The notes: a model not told the origin generated them from the letters alone. A DNA stretch of 25,349 nt from an uncultured Collinsella sp. (GCA_900552705.1 USAX01000011.1:1-25349), one strand, 5' to 3'. Positions 7,505 through 14,350 are shown, numbered from the stretch's first letter. Numbers and translations: made by a program.

Positions 7505-8302
7505 CTAGTCTAGGCGCTGGCCATCGGCGCGCACGCGCTCGGTGCCGCGGCCACTGATCTGACGGATAACCTCGCCGGCGATCATCTGGCCCATGATGGG
7601 CGGCATAAAACTGGCAGTTCCCAGCTCGGTGCGCTCGTGGATGTTGGAAGGGTCGCGGGGCTGTGTCTTAACCGATTCCTCGCAGCTAAACAGTACGAGC
7701 AGGCTCTTGATGCCGCGCTTCTTGCATTCTTTGCGCATAATGCGGCTCATGGGGTCACGTACCGTATCGAAAATGTCGGCAAAGCGGAGGCACTCGGGAT
7801 GGAGCTTGTTGGCCCCGCCCATGGAGCTAACCAAACGAATGTCGTGGTCTTGAGCATATTTGGCAATGGTGAGCTTGGCCGAGATGGTGTCGATGGCGTC
7901 GACGACGTAGTCGAGCTTGCCGTCCGTCTGCTCCAAAACGCCCGCGAAGAAATCATCGATGTTGTCGCTCAGCAAGCATTCGGTGCGTTTGATAACGGTG
8001 GCGGCGGGATTGATGTCGTGGATCATGGCTTCCATCACGTCAACCTTGCGCTTGCCGATGGTGCTATGAAAGGCGACGGCCTGGCGGTTGATGTTGCTGG
8101 GCGCTATGATGTCCTTGTCCAGGATCACAAAATGGCCGATGCCGCCGCGCGCGAGCGCTTCGCAGCAGTTGGATCCCACGCCGCCACAGCCCAGCACCAG
8201 CACCGTGGCGTTGGCGAGTTTATTGAGCGCCTCGCGGCCCATGATGATCTCGAGCTTGGTGTCGCGTGTCTCGACGGGAGCTGCGGCTGCGGTTTCGGTC
8301 AT
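7505..8302 (-). CDS. tcdA: tRNA threonylcarbamoyladenosine dehydratase (TcdA/YgdL), ThiF superfamily
   Basis: A 265-residue E1-like protein that uses ATP to dehydrate t6A37 of tRNAs to cyclic t6A. The nucleotide-binding motif GCGGVGSNC lies at residues 38-46 and the conserved SNINRQ at 69-74. Further downstream come VDAIDTISAK, SSMGGANKLHP and the C-terminal GTASFMPPIMGQMIAGEVIRQ characteristic of TcdA rather than MoeB/ThiF. E. coli TcdA is of nearly equal length. An SD GGAGG precedes the ATG by eight bases, and a perfect TATAAT lies 45 bases upstream of the ATG on the minus strand. It probably forms a two-gene unit with the tatD-like gene. Confidence 0.9.
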   Translation of the reverse strand: MTETAAAAPVETRDTKLEIIMGREALNKLANATVLVLGCGGVGSNCCEALARGGIGHFVILDKDIIAPSNINRQAVAFHSTIGKRKVDVMEAMIHDINPAATVIKRTECLLSDNIDDFFAGVLEQTDGKLDYVVDAIDTISAKLTIAKYAQDHDIRLVSSMGGANKLHPECLRFADIFDTVRDPMSRIMRKECKKRGIKSLLVLFSCEESVKTQPRDPSNIHERTELGTASFMPPIMGQMIAGEVIRQISGRGTERVRADGQRLD

Positions 8303-8346
8303 AGATGTCCTCCGATGGGGAAGCGGATCGTGTTTGGGCTATCGCC

Positions 8347-8352
8347 ATTATA
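8347..8352 (-). promoter_or_regulatory. Probable -10 element for tcdA-tatD
   Basis: The minus strand reads TATAAT, a perfect -10 hexamer, 45 bases before the tcdA ATG. No good -35 is present 16-18 bases upstream (TCAAAT at best), so strength is uncertain. Confidence 0.4.
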
Positions 8353-8389
8353 GGGATTATCACGATTCCATTTGAGCCCTAGGGGCTTG

Positions 8390-8418
8390 TTGAAATGAGA
8401 TCGGGATTCGCATAAGAT
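8390..8418 (+). promoter_or_regulatory. Candidate sigma-70-type promoter facing into the gene-free stretch
   Basis: TTGAAA at 8390-8395, a 17-base spacer and TAAGAT at 8413-8418 fit a housekeeping promoter (5/6 and 4/6 matches). No + strand protein gene follows within 340 bases, so the expected transcript would be non-coding. Confidence 0.4.
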
Positions 8419-8424
8419 GAAGCA

Positions 8425-8520
8425 GATGGCACCCGTTGCCGCGGGTTAGCCAACTCCGAAACACGTTTATGGCGTGAGAAGTGGCCGTCTTCGCATTACG
8501 CGGGGGCGGCTATTTCATTC
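8425..8520 (+). ncRNA. Candidate small RNA converging on the 28-residue ORF
   Basis: Predicted from a promoter at 8390-8418 followed by two hairpins and no coding frame with an SD. Hairpin 1 pairs GGC-ACCCG (8428-8435) with CGGGT-TA-GCC (8442-8451). Hairpin 2 is an uninterrupted 11-bp stem, GCCGTCTTCGC (8484-8494) with GCGGGGGCGGC (8500-8510), using three G-U pairs and a five-base loop. Because of the G-U pairs it is much more stable on the + strand than on the minus strand. It is followed by a T-containing tail TATTTCATT. The RNA would end on the 3' end of the convergent small ORF at 8510-8596. No family is recognised; expression is unproven. Confidence 0.25.
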
Positions 8521-8596
8521 GACCTCCAATGTGGATGCCGAGCTCCACGGCCGCGATTACAAGCAATAACAACGTCAGGACATCGTCAATACTCAT
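8510..8596 (-). CDS. Small hydrophobic peptide, 28 residues, holin-like/type I toxin candidate
   Basis: A short minus-strand ORF opens at an ATG (8594-8596) preceded by an excellent SD, AAGGAG at 8604-8609, with seven bases between. It encodes an acidic N-terminus (MSIDD), a hydrophobic segment from about residue 6 to 21 that could span the membrane once, and a polar basic end (GGRMK) before a TAG stop. Size and layout resemble the very small putative holin-like toxins common in Gram-positive bacteria and the Fst-type toxins of type I systems, although sequence identity is not clear. A TACAAT hexamer at 8648-8653 on the minus strand could be its -10 element. It could equally be a leader peptide or a chance ORF. 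Confidence 0.45.
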   Translation of the reverse strand: MSIDDVLTLLLLVIAAVELGIHIGGRMK

Positions 8597-8690
8597 AGTC
8601 CATCTCCTTCTTGGTAAGAGGGAGCTGACCCATCTGCTTCTGGGCCCATTGTATCTAAAAACGAACGAATGTTCTATACGTAGTATCAAA

Positions 8691-8728
8691 TTAGATAATT
8701 AGACAAACATCTAAATAACGAGTATACT
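8691..8728 (+). promoter_or_regulatory. Promoter and probable autoregulatory operator of the ArsR/SdpI operon
   Basis: TAGACA (8700-8705), a 17-base spacer and TATACT (8723-8728) match the consensus 5/6 and 5/6. An inverted repeat, TTAGAT (8691-8696) with ATCTAA (8709-8714), straddles the -35, a typical place for an ArsR-family repressor to block RNA polymerase. The surrounding 70 bases are unusually AT-rich for this genome. Confidence 0.65.
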
Positions 8729-8762
8729 GTGCGCGTCGTGAGAGATAGTGAGAGGAGGTCCT

Positions 8763-9041
8763 ATGCCGGGAGAGGGTTTTAAGGCGCTTGCCGATCCAAC
8801 GCGACGGCGCATTTTGGAGTTGCTGCGCGAGGGCAATTGTACGGCCGGGGAGCTTGCCGAGCATTTTGACATCAGCAAGCCGTCATTGAGCCATCATTTG
8901 GCGACGCTCAAAAACGCCGGGTTGGTGACCGACGAGCGCCATGGCCAAAACATCGTATACAGCTTAAACACCACCGTCATGCAGGATTTAATTGGCTGGT
9001 TTATGGGCTTTACAAACACTGAAGGTGATAAGGATGAATAA
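8763..9041 (+). CDS. ArsR-family winged-helix repressor, SdpR-like
   Basis: A 92-residue DNA-binding protein with the compact SdpR/ArsR fold. ALADPTRRRILELL at residues 8-21 and the recognition helix around 38-51 (SKPSLSHHLATLK) are diagnostic, followed by the beta-wing DERHGQNIVYSL. The cysteine metal-binding motif of true ArsR/SmtB sensors (ELCVCDL) is absent; the corresponding region reads EGNCTAGELAEH, so metal sensing is unlikely. The ATG at 8763 follows a strong AGGAGG. Its stop overlaps the next gene's start, so it is cotranscribed with and probably controls the SdpI-family gene, as SdpR does with SdpI in Bacillus. The operator at 8691-8714 suggests autorepression. Confidence 0.88.
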   Translation: MPGEGFKALADPTRRRILELLREGNCTAGELAEHFDISKPSLSHHLATLKNAGLVTDERHGQNIVYSLNTTVMQDLIGWFMGFTNTEGDKDE

Positions 9042-9726
9042 CGAAAACAAGGGCATTCACCCCACGGGGGTATCGTCGCGCGTGTGGGTTGCGCTGGTCG
9101 CTCTGTGCGTCGCCAATGTCGTAGCGCACCTCATGGTGATGCCGAGCTTGCCTGCGCAGATTCCCACGCACTGGGGCGCGAACGGCGCCGTCGACGGTTG
9201 GGGTCCTAGCTGGATGGCCTCCGCGCTCGGCGTGCTGCCTCTGGCGCTTCTCGCAATGTTCTGCGTGGTGCCGCGCATCGACCCCAAAGGTGAGGCGTAT
9301 CGGACCTCGGGCAAGTTCTATCAGGGCTTCGTAATCGCCTTCACCTTGTTCATGTGCGCCATAAGCTGGTTGGGTGAGCTTACGGTCTGGGGCGTGGTGC
9401 CGGCGGTCGGTTCGGTTAACGTGCTGATTTCCGGTGTTGTCGGTTTGCTGATCATCGGCGTAGGCAACTACTTGCCGCGTGTGAAGCAGAACTATACGCT
9501 CGGTATCAAGACACCTTGGGCGCTTGCCGATCCCGAGAACTGGCGCCGTACGCAGCGTTTTGGCGGCGCCTGCGTTATGGTGCTGGGTATTGGCCTGATT
9601 GTGATGGGCGTGGCAGGTGCGGTGCTTTCGAGCGAAGTCGTCGCCGCGGTGATTGCGGTTCTGGCGTTTGGTTCAGCTGGAGCTGCCTACGTCTATTCGT
9701 ATCTGCTGTGGCGCAAATCGCAGTGA
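9034..9726 (+). CDS. SdpI-family integral membrane protein (DUF1648 plus SdpI domain)
   Basis: A 230-residue membrane protein with about six hydrophobic segments (near residues 15-35, 61-79, 98-114, 116-142, 179-199 and 201-222). The DUF1648 motif IPTHWGANGAVDGWG lies at 43-57 and the SdpI motif YLPRVKQNYTLGIKTPWAL at 146-164, with NWRRTQRFGG at 169-178. In Bacillus, SdpI gives immunity to the SdpC killing toxin and acts as a signal transducer that sequesters SdpR. Here no sdpC-like gene is nearby, so it may protect from foreign toxins or handle envelope stress. The ATG at 9034 lies inside the last codons of the repressor gene (8-base overlap), indicating translational coupling. Confidence 0.88.
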   Translation: MNNENKGIHPTGVSSRVWVALVALCVANVVAHLMVMPSLPAQIPTHWGANGAVDGWGPSWMASALGVLPLALLAMFCVVPRIDPKGEAYRTSGKFYQGFVIAFTLFMCAISWLGELTVWGVVPAVGSVNVLISGVVGLLIIGVGNYLPRVKQNYTLGIKTPWALADPENWRRTQRFGGACVMVLGIGLIVMGVAGAVLSSEVVAAVIAVLAFGSAGAAYVYSYLLWRKSQ

Positions 9727-9802
9727 GCCGCTCGTTAAGGTTGCGGAAAACTAGCGTACGCAGTTCATAGTATGTTCCGGGGGACTTTTCCCAGGTAGTA
9801 TT

Positions 9803-9831
9803 AGGGGGTGTGGGCAACCATGCCCCTTTTT
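9803..9831 (+). terminator. Probable terminator after the SdpI-family gene
   Basis: AGGGG (9803-9807) pairs with CCCCT (9823-9827), with an inner TGG/CCA helix closing a GCAA loop and an asymmetric internal loop, followed by a T-run to 9831. It lies 76 bases after the stop. Confidence 0.5.
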
Positions 9832-9882
9832 CGTTTAGTTTCAGAGCTGGTTACCTCATTTCGTTTCCACTAAAACGAAAAC
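9827..9882 (+). repeat. Inverted repeat in the ettA leader
   Basis: TTTTTCGTTTAGT (9827-9839) is nearly the reverse complement of ACTAAAACGAAAA (9869-9881), differing by one extra A. A third related TTTCGTTT lies at 9859-9866 between the arms. The left arm shares its T-run with the preceding terminator, so the two structures would compete. A role in ettA leader control is possible but unproven. Confidence 0.4.
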
Positions 9883-9923
9883 AAGAATAGGGAAACAGCA
9901 GGTAGAAAGGATAAAACAGGCAA

Positions 9924-11603
9924 ATGGCGGAGTTTATCTACCAGATGTATCAGGCTCGCAAGGCTCATGGCGACAAGGTGATCCTTGACGACGTGACCTT
10001 GAGCTTCTATCCCGGTGCCAAGATCGGCGTCGTGGGCCCCAACGGTATGGGCAAGTCGACCCTGCTCAAGATCATGGCCGGTATCGAGGAGGTCTCCAAC
10101 GGCGATGCCAGGCTCACTCCCGGCTACACCGTGGGCATTCTGCAGCAGGAGCCGCCTCTCGACAACGACAAGACCGTCATCGAGAACGTGCGCATGGCGT
10201 TTGGCGACATGATCGCAAAGGTCGATCGCTTCAACAAGATCGGCGAGGAGATGTGCGACCCGGATTGCGACATGGACGCCCTCATGGCCGAGATGGGCAA
10301 GCTCCAGGACGAGATCGATGCCGCCGACGGCTGGGATATCGATTCCAAGCTCGGCCAGGCCATGGACGCCCTGCAGCTGCCCGATTCCGACATGCCGGTC
10401 AACGTGCTTTCCGGCGGCGAGCGCCGCCGCGTGGCCCTGTGCAAGCTGCTGCTCGAGGCTCCCGATCTGCTGCTGCTCGACGAGCCCACGAACCACCTGG
10501 ACGCCGAGTCGATCCTGTGGCTCGAGCACTTCCTGCACAACTACCAGGGCGCGGTGCTTGCCGTCACACACGATCGGTACTTCCTGGATAACGTTGCCGA
10601 GTGGATCTGCGAGGTCGACCGTGGTCACCTTTATCCCTACAAGGGCAACTACTCCACGTATCTGGAGACCAAGGCCGCCCGTATCGAGGCTCAGGGTAAC
10701 CGCGACGCCAAGCTCGCCAAGCGCATGGAGGCCGAGCTCGAGTGGGTGCGCAGCTCGCCCAAGGCCCGTCAGGCAAAGAACAAGGCCCGTCTGGCTCGCT
10801 ACGAGGAGATGGAGGCCGAGGCACGCGCAAGCCAGAAGCTCGATTGGACCGACATCCGTATTCCTGTGGGCCCGCGTCTGGGCAATAAGGTACTCGAGGC
10901 TCATCACCTGCACAAGGAGTTCGACGGTCGCGTGCTCATCGACGACCTCTCGTTCACCCTGCCGCGCAACGGCATCGTGGGCGTGATCGGCCCCAACGGT
11001 GTCGGTAAGACCACGCTGTTCAAGACCATCGTGGGCCTGGAGCCGCTGACTTCGGGCGAGCTCGAAGTGGGCGAGACCGTCAAGATCAGCTACGTCGACC
11101 AGAACCGCTCCGGCATCGACTCCGACAAGAACCTGTGGGAGGTCGTCTCGGACGGCCTGGACCACATGATGGTCGGCGAGACCGAGGTCCCGAGCCGCGC
11201 CTATGTGGCGAGCTTTGGCTTTAAGGGTCAGGACCAGCAGAAGCGCGCCGGCGTGCTCTCCGGTGGCGAGCGCAACCGTCTGAACTTGGCGCTTACGCTC
11301 AAGCAGGGCGGCAACCTGCTGCTCCTCGACGAGCCCACGAACGACCTCGACGTCGAGACGCTGTCCTCGCTCGAGGCGGCGCTGCTCGAGTTCCCGGGCT
11401 GCTCGGTGGTCATTAGCCACGATCGTATGTTCCTGGACCGCGTTGCCACGCACATCCTGGCGTGGGAGGGCACCGATGAGAACCCGGGCAACTGGTATTG
11501 GTTTGAGGGTAACTTCGAGGCCTATCAGGCCAACCGCATCGAGCGCCTGGGCGAGGACGCAGCCCAGCCGCATCGTATCCACAGGAAACTTACCAGGGAC
11601 TAG
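9924..11603 (+). CDS. ettA: Energy-dependent translational throttle protein EttA (ABC-F ATPase)
   Basis: A 559-residue cytosolic ABC-F protein that binds the ribosomal E site and gates translation elongation according to ATP/ADP. Two ABC cassettes are present. The first has Walker A GPNGMGKST (38-46), LSGGERRRVAL and LLLLDEPTNHLD. The second has GPNGVGKTT, LSGGERNRLNLAL and LLLLDEPTNDLD. Between them lies the charged linker (P-site tRNA interaction motif) with ELEWVRSSPKARQAKNKARL, very close to the E. coli EttA sequence. The opening MAEFIYQM and the arm insertion after the first Walker A also match EttA rather than resistance-type ABC-F proteins. Length is within a few residues of E. coli EttA. 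An SD (AAAGGAT) lies upstream. It is probably monocistronic, with strong hairpins following. Confidence 0.95.
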   Translation: MAEFIYQMYQARKAHGDKVILDDVTLSFYPGAKIGVVGPNGMGKSTLLKIMAGIEEVSNGDARLTPGYTVGILQQEPPLDNDKTVIENVRMAFGDMIAKVDRFNKIGEEMCDPDCDMDALMAEMGKLQDEIDAADGWDIDSKLGQAMDALQLPDSDMPVNVLSGGERRRVALCKLLLEAPDLLLLDEPTNHLDAESILWLEHFLHNYQGAVLAVTHDRYFLDNVAEWICEVDRGHLYPYKGNYSTYLETKAARIEAQGNRDAKLAKRMEAELEWVRSSPKARQAKNKARLARYEEMEAEARASQKLDWTDIRIPVGPRLGNKVLEAHHLHKEFDGRVLIDDLSFTLPRNGIVGVIGPNGVGKTTLFKTIVGLEPLTSGELEVGETVKISYVDQNRSGIDSDKNLWEVVSDGLDHMMVGETEVPSRAYVASFGFKGQDQQKRAGVLSGGERNRLNLALTLKQGGNLLLLDEPTNDLDVETLSSLEAALLEFPGCSVVISHDRMFLDRVATHILAWEGTDENPGNWYWFEGNFEAYQANRIERLGEDAAQPHRIHRKLTRD

Positions 11604-11608
11604 TTTGA

Positions 11609-11637
11609 TGTGGCAAAGGGACAGCCCCTTTGTCACA
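11609..11637. repeat. REP-like hairpin after ettA
   Basis: TGTGGCAAAGGG (11609-11620) pairs along 12 positions (one G-U) with CCCTTTGTCACA (11626-11637) around a five-base loop. It begins six bases after the ettA stop and has no T-tail, so it is not a canonical terminator. It may be a dispersed palindrome or a 3' mRNA stabiliser. Confidence 0.5.
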
Positions 11638-11665
11638 CGAACTTATGCTCAACCTGGGAGAATAA

Positions 11666-11704
11666 AAAATGCGGCGAACGTTTTTGTGACGTTCGCCGCG
11701 TTTT
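11666..11704. terminator. Bidirectional terminator between ettA and the convergent gene
   Basis: GCGGCGAACG (11671-11680) and CGTTCGCCGC (11690-11699) form a perfect 10-bp stem. Flanking A-run and T-run (to 11666 and 11704) extend it to about 15 pairs and supply U-tracts in both directions. It serves the + strand ettA and the minus-strand gene ending at 11706. Confidence 0.85.
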
Positions 11705-11705
11705 G

Positions 11706-13007
11706 CTATTCGTTGGATTCTTCAACCTTGTCGACGGTCCAGGTGGCTCCGAGGCCTCCGGTGGTGTTGCGGCGGATGCGCACGGTGACTTCGTGGCGCT
11801 CGCCGGCCTGCGTGTAGCGCAGGGGGAAGATTGCGCGGTTTCGCGCGGCCTCGATGGTGCCGCGTTCGCGGGCGATCCAGTAGTACTCGCCGACGATGCC
11901 GAGCGTGTCGGCGCCGTAGGGGAGATAGGTCGACAGCTGGTGTAGCAACGGGCCGGGGCAGAAGACCTCGGTTGCGAAATCGACGGGGAAGTCCTCGGGG
12001 ATGGCGGGCGTTGCAGGTGCGGGGGCCGGTACTGCAGCGGGGACCGGAGCCGGTGCGGGAATCTGGTCATAGACAGGTTCGGATGCGGACTCGATGACGG
12101 GTGCAGACTCAGGCACCGGTTCCGGCTTAACTGCGGAATCTGTCGGTTCCACGGAGACGGATGTGTCTTCAGTCTCGGTTTTGGCATCGGCTTGCGGGGC
12201 GTCCTCTGCCTCGACAGACAGCTTTGCCTCGATGGGCGTGGAGGCCATGGTGGTGATGCCGGCGTTTGCGTTCTCGGGGTCATAGACGACCGTGAGCGAG
12301 ATGGCGGGCTGCGGTGTCTCGGGCTCCGGCGTCGACTCGGTAGCGTCTTGATCGGCGGGCTCATCGGACTGATCGTCCTCGGCCTTGTTGCCAAAGACAT
12401 CGCTGTTTTGGAACGCAGACGTCTCGGGCTGGTCAGCGGCTTCTTCGGTTGTCGACTTGGGAGCCTCGTTGAGCTCCGCAGTGGCTTCCTGCTCTGATGT
12501 GACTTCGGGATCAGTCGTGGCGGCGATTTCGGTTTCGGCTTCTGCTGTTACCTCAATAGCGACTTCGATCTCTGTCTCGGGCTCGGGCTCCGGCGCGGCT
12601 TCAGCCATGGCTTCGGGCTCGGGACGCTTAACGTGCTTGGGGCGCACGGCCTTGAGGTCCTTCTCACCGCGCTTCTTCTTTTTGTAGGACTGCTTGGCGC
12701 CCTTGGCAGCCTTGGGCTTGTCCTCGCCCTTGGCAAGGGCGGCATCCCATGCCTCGTTGGCGATGACAGTGGCATACAGGCGACCGCCCTTAAAGACGGT
12801 CAGCTTAATGCAGTCGTCGAGTTCCTCGAGCAACTCGCGCGTGGACTCAAAGCCCAGGTCATAAGCGGTCATGTCGCCAGCGGCGAGCGCCTCCTCGACC
12901 TGCGTCATAAACGTCTGCTTGCCGCATCCAATCGCATCGCGCAGCAGGCGATACAGATAGATGTGGTTGCCCAGCGAAAGCGTGGGCCTAACTATTGTCT
13001 TGCTCAT
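11706..13007 (-). CDS. Unknown protein with LOTUS-like N-terminus, acidic Pro/Glu-rich linker and conserved-looking C-terminal domain
   Basis: A 433-residue soluble protein that I do not recognise. Residues about 14-92 look like a small winged-helix domain; the GFESTRELLEEL segment and following strands resemble an OST-HTH/LOTUS (RNA-binding) domain, an inference by eye only. Residues 95-128 are strongly basic (KKKKRGEKD). About 129-330 is a low-complexity acidic linker rich in Glu, Pro, Ala, Thr and Val. The last 90 residues (FPVDFATEVFCPGP to the end) appear folded, with a possible beta-rich part HEVTVRIRRNTTGGLG. No signal peptide or membrane segment is visible. The ATG at 13007 follows GAGGAG with seven bases between. 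Upstream in-frame codons to 13046 cross a palindrome and were excluded. It is preceded on its strand by a terminator, so it is probably monocistronic. Confidence 0.8.
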   Translation of the reverse strand: MSKTIVRPTLSLGNHIYLYRLLRDAIGCGKQTFMTQVEEALAAGDMTAYDLGFESTRELLEELDDCIKLTVFKGGRLYATVIANEAWDAALAKGEDKPKAAKGAKQSYKKKKRGEKDLKAVRPKHVKRPEPEAMAEAAPEPEPETEIEVAIEVTAEAETEIAATTDPEVTSEQEATAELNEAPKSTTEEAADQPETSAFQNSDVFGNKAEDDQSDEPADQDATESTPEPETPQPAISLTVVYDPENANAGITTMASTPIEAKLSVEAEDAPQADAKTETEDTSVSVEPTDSAVKPEPVPESAPVIESASEPVYDQIPAPAPVPAAVPAPAPATPAIPEDFPVDFATEVFCPGPLLHQLSTYLPYGADTLGIVGEYYWIARERGTIEAARNRAIFPLRYTQAGERHEVTVRIRRNTTGGLGATWTVDKVEESNE

Positions 13008-13019
13008 GGCAAATCTCCT

Positions 13020-13035
13020 CTTTACACATGTAAAG
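13020..13035. promoter_or_regulatory. Palindrome just upstream of the SD of the 433-residue protein gene
   Basis: CTTTACA (13020-13026) and TGTAAAG (13029-13035) form a perfect inverted repeat separated by two bases. It sits immediately before the SD on the minus strand, where a repressor site could block transcription or a small hairpin affect initiation. Confidence 0.35.
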
Positions 13036-13079
13036 CATCTTACCATCGCATGACGTTCGCCATGGCGGCGCCCAAGGCA

Positions 13080-13113
13080 AACGGGCGCGAACCGCTTTCG
13101 ATTCGCGCCCGTT
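13080..13113 (-). terminator. Terminator of the minus-strand membrane protein gene
   Basis: ACGGGCGCGAA (13081-13091) pairs perfectly with TTCGCGCCCGT (13102-13112), with one further A-T pair at the base. On the minus strand it lies 35 bases after the stop at 13148 and ends in a short T-run (CGTTTGCC). Confidence 0.6.
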
Positions 13114-13147
13114 GTACAGGTCGGTTATCTATGAGAGGCAAATGTGC

Positions 13148-14101
13148 TTAGTTGCCCGATGTCGTGCCTTGGCTTGAACTGTCAGATGTCGTGCCGGACG
13201 CGGTTCCGCTCGAGCTGTTGGTGTTGCTGTTGTCGGTAGATCCCGTACTCGGTGTATTGCCATTCGCCTGGTCGCCCGTGCTCGGTTGAGAGCCGTCAGT
13301 CGTTTGGCTTGAGTCAGTCGTGCCGGATTGCGTGCCGCTGTTGTTCGCAGAGGAATCGACGCCCTGCGATTGGTTTTGGGTGTTCGAGGACGAATTGGCA
13401 GAGGTAGAACTGTCTTGCGTATCGTCCGTCTGTGCCTGCTGATCTTGCGACTGGGTGTTGCCATTTGCATCGCTCTCGGTCGTGCGCGACGAAAGGATTG
13501 GCTCGGGGCGCTCGCCCAGACCCTCACCGGCAGTGGTGATAAGGATGGCGCCGGCGCAGGCGATGACCGCGACGATGGAGATAGCGATCGAGAAGACGAT
13601 GACCTTCTTTTGCGTCTGGCTGCGCTCAGCCGCCGCCTTGGCGCGCAGGCTGTTGGGAGCGACGCGCGCCGTGGTCGCGCGTCCCGCAACCTGGCGCATC
13701 TCCTGCGTGGTTGCGGCGCCACCCAGGTGCTCCTCGACATTGGGCTCAACGGGCTCGTAGGCGCCGGTAGGGTAGTCGACAGCGGCATGCGTGCCCTTGA
13801 TTGCTTCGGCGCTGGCGGAGATAAAGTGGCGATAGACCTGCGAGGACACAACAGTGATGACTGAGCTCACGGCGGCACCAATCACCGAGCCGGCAATGCC
13901 GATCTTTGAAGCAAGCGCCACGCTCGTGGCGGCAGCTGCGGCGCCGGCGATGATCTGGGGAATGGAAATGTCGTCGAAAAGGCCCTTTTTGGGCGCAATG
14001 GCCATGGTCTGTCCGATGGAATGGTTCTCGTGCACGCCGTTGTTGAGCGATGCCGGTGTCATGACGCGCGTGCGCGGCGCGTCGGTGTACTTGGTTGTCA
14101 T
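13148..14101 (-). CDS. Unknown membrane protein with Ser/Thr/Asn/Gln-rich C-terminal tail
   Basis: A 317-residue protein of unknown function. Residues about 46-88 form a small-residue-rich, Ala/Gly/Val-dominated hydrophobic region (IIAGAAAAATSVALASKIGI onward) with glycine-zipper character, and residues 166-190 form a clear transmembrane helix preceded by a basic region (RAKAAAERSQTQKK). The remaining 120 residues are an extreme low-complexity tail of Ser, Thr, Asn, Gln, Gly and Asp with almost no hydrophobic residue, ending QGTTSGN. The positive residues before the last helix suggest the tail is outside the cell, where it could be a spacer or glycosylation substrate. There is no sortase LPxTG signal. 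An SD GGGAGGA precedes the ATG. It is followed by its own terminator. Confidence 0.8.
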   Translation of the reverse strand: MTTKYTDAPRTRVMTPASLNNGVHENHSIGQTMAIAPKKGLFDDISIPQIIAGAAAAATSVALASKIGIAGSVIGAAVSSVITVVSSQVYRHFISASAEAIKGTHAAVDYPTGAYEPVEPNVEEHLGGAATTQEMRQVAGRATTARVAPNSLRAKAAAERSQTQKKVIVFSIAISIVAVIACAGAILITTAGEGLGERPEPILSSRTTESDANGNTQSQDQQAQTDDTQDSSTSANSSSNTQNQSQGVDSSANNSGTQSGTTDSSQTTDGSQPSTGDQANGNTPSTGSTDNSNTNSSSGTASGTTSDSSSQGTTSGN

Positions 14102-14127
14102 ACGGGGTCCTCCCGGTTCGTTTAGTG

Positions 14128-14279
14128 CTACGACAGGTTGTTTAGCCCCAAGGGTACCCAGTCGGTGTGAACCGCAGATGGACTCGTCCGCAACACCATC
14201 AACTCATCAAAGCAGCGAAGTCCCTCTTCAAACTGATCGAATGAATACGGGGCGAATTGCTCGGTTGCCGGAAGGAAGG
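14128..14279 (-). pseudogene. Probable gene remnant (fragment related to the 19180-19305 sequence)
   Basis: The minus strand has an open frame ending at 14128 with protein-like composition (YSFDQFEEGLRCFDELM and following). It has no credible start because it runs back across the licT-type promoter, SD and start codon. The codons for DELM are identical to those at 19275-19289. The sequences on either side can be aligned with a four-base gap, beyond which this copy appears frame-shifted. I interpret it as a decayed fragment, not an expressed gene. Confidence 0.3.
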
Positions 14280-14309
14280 TTGACCGGATTTGAAATCCCG
14301 TGAAATAAT
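14280..14309 (+). promoter_or_regulatory. Promoter of the antiterminator gene
   Basis: TTGACC (14280-14285), an 18-base spacer and AATAAT (14304-14309) match the sigma-70 consensus well (5/6 each). It lies 42 bases before the ATG at 14351. Confidence 0.6.
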
Positions 14310-14350
14310 CGAGCTCGTGGCGCTGTTGCTTGCGCCGGGTAGGGAGCGAC

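Noticed and set aside
8481..8702. A 73-codon + strand frame in the gap before the ArsR gene
   Set aside because: No SD, runs across the operator region and has no recognisable domain; the better-supported ORF is the 28-residue minus-strand one.
9870..11636. A 588-codon open frame on the minus strand opposite ettA
   Set aside because: It mirrors ettA codon by codon, has a composition typical of antisense frames in high-GC genes and no SD; the + strand is clearly EttA.
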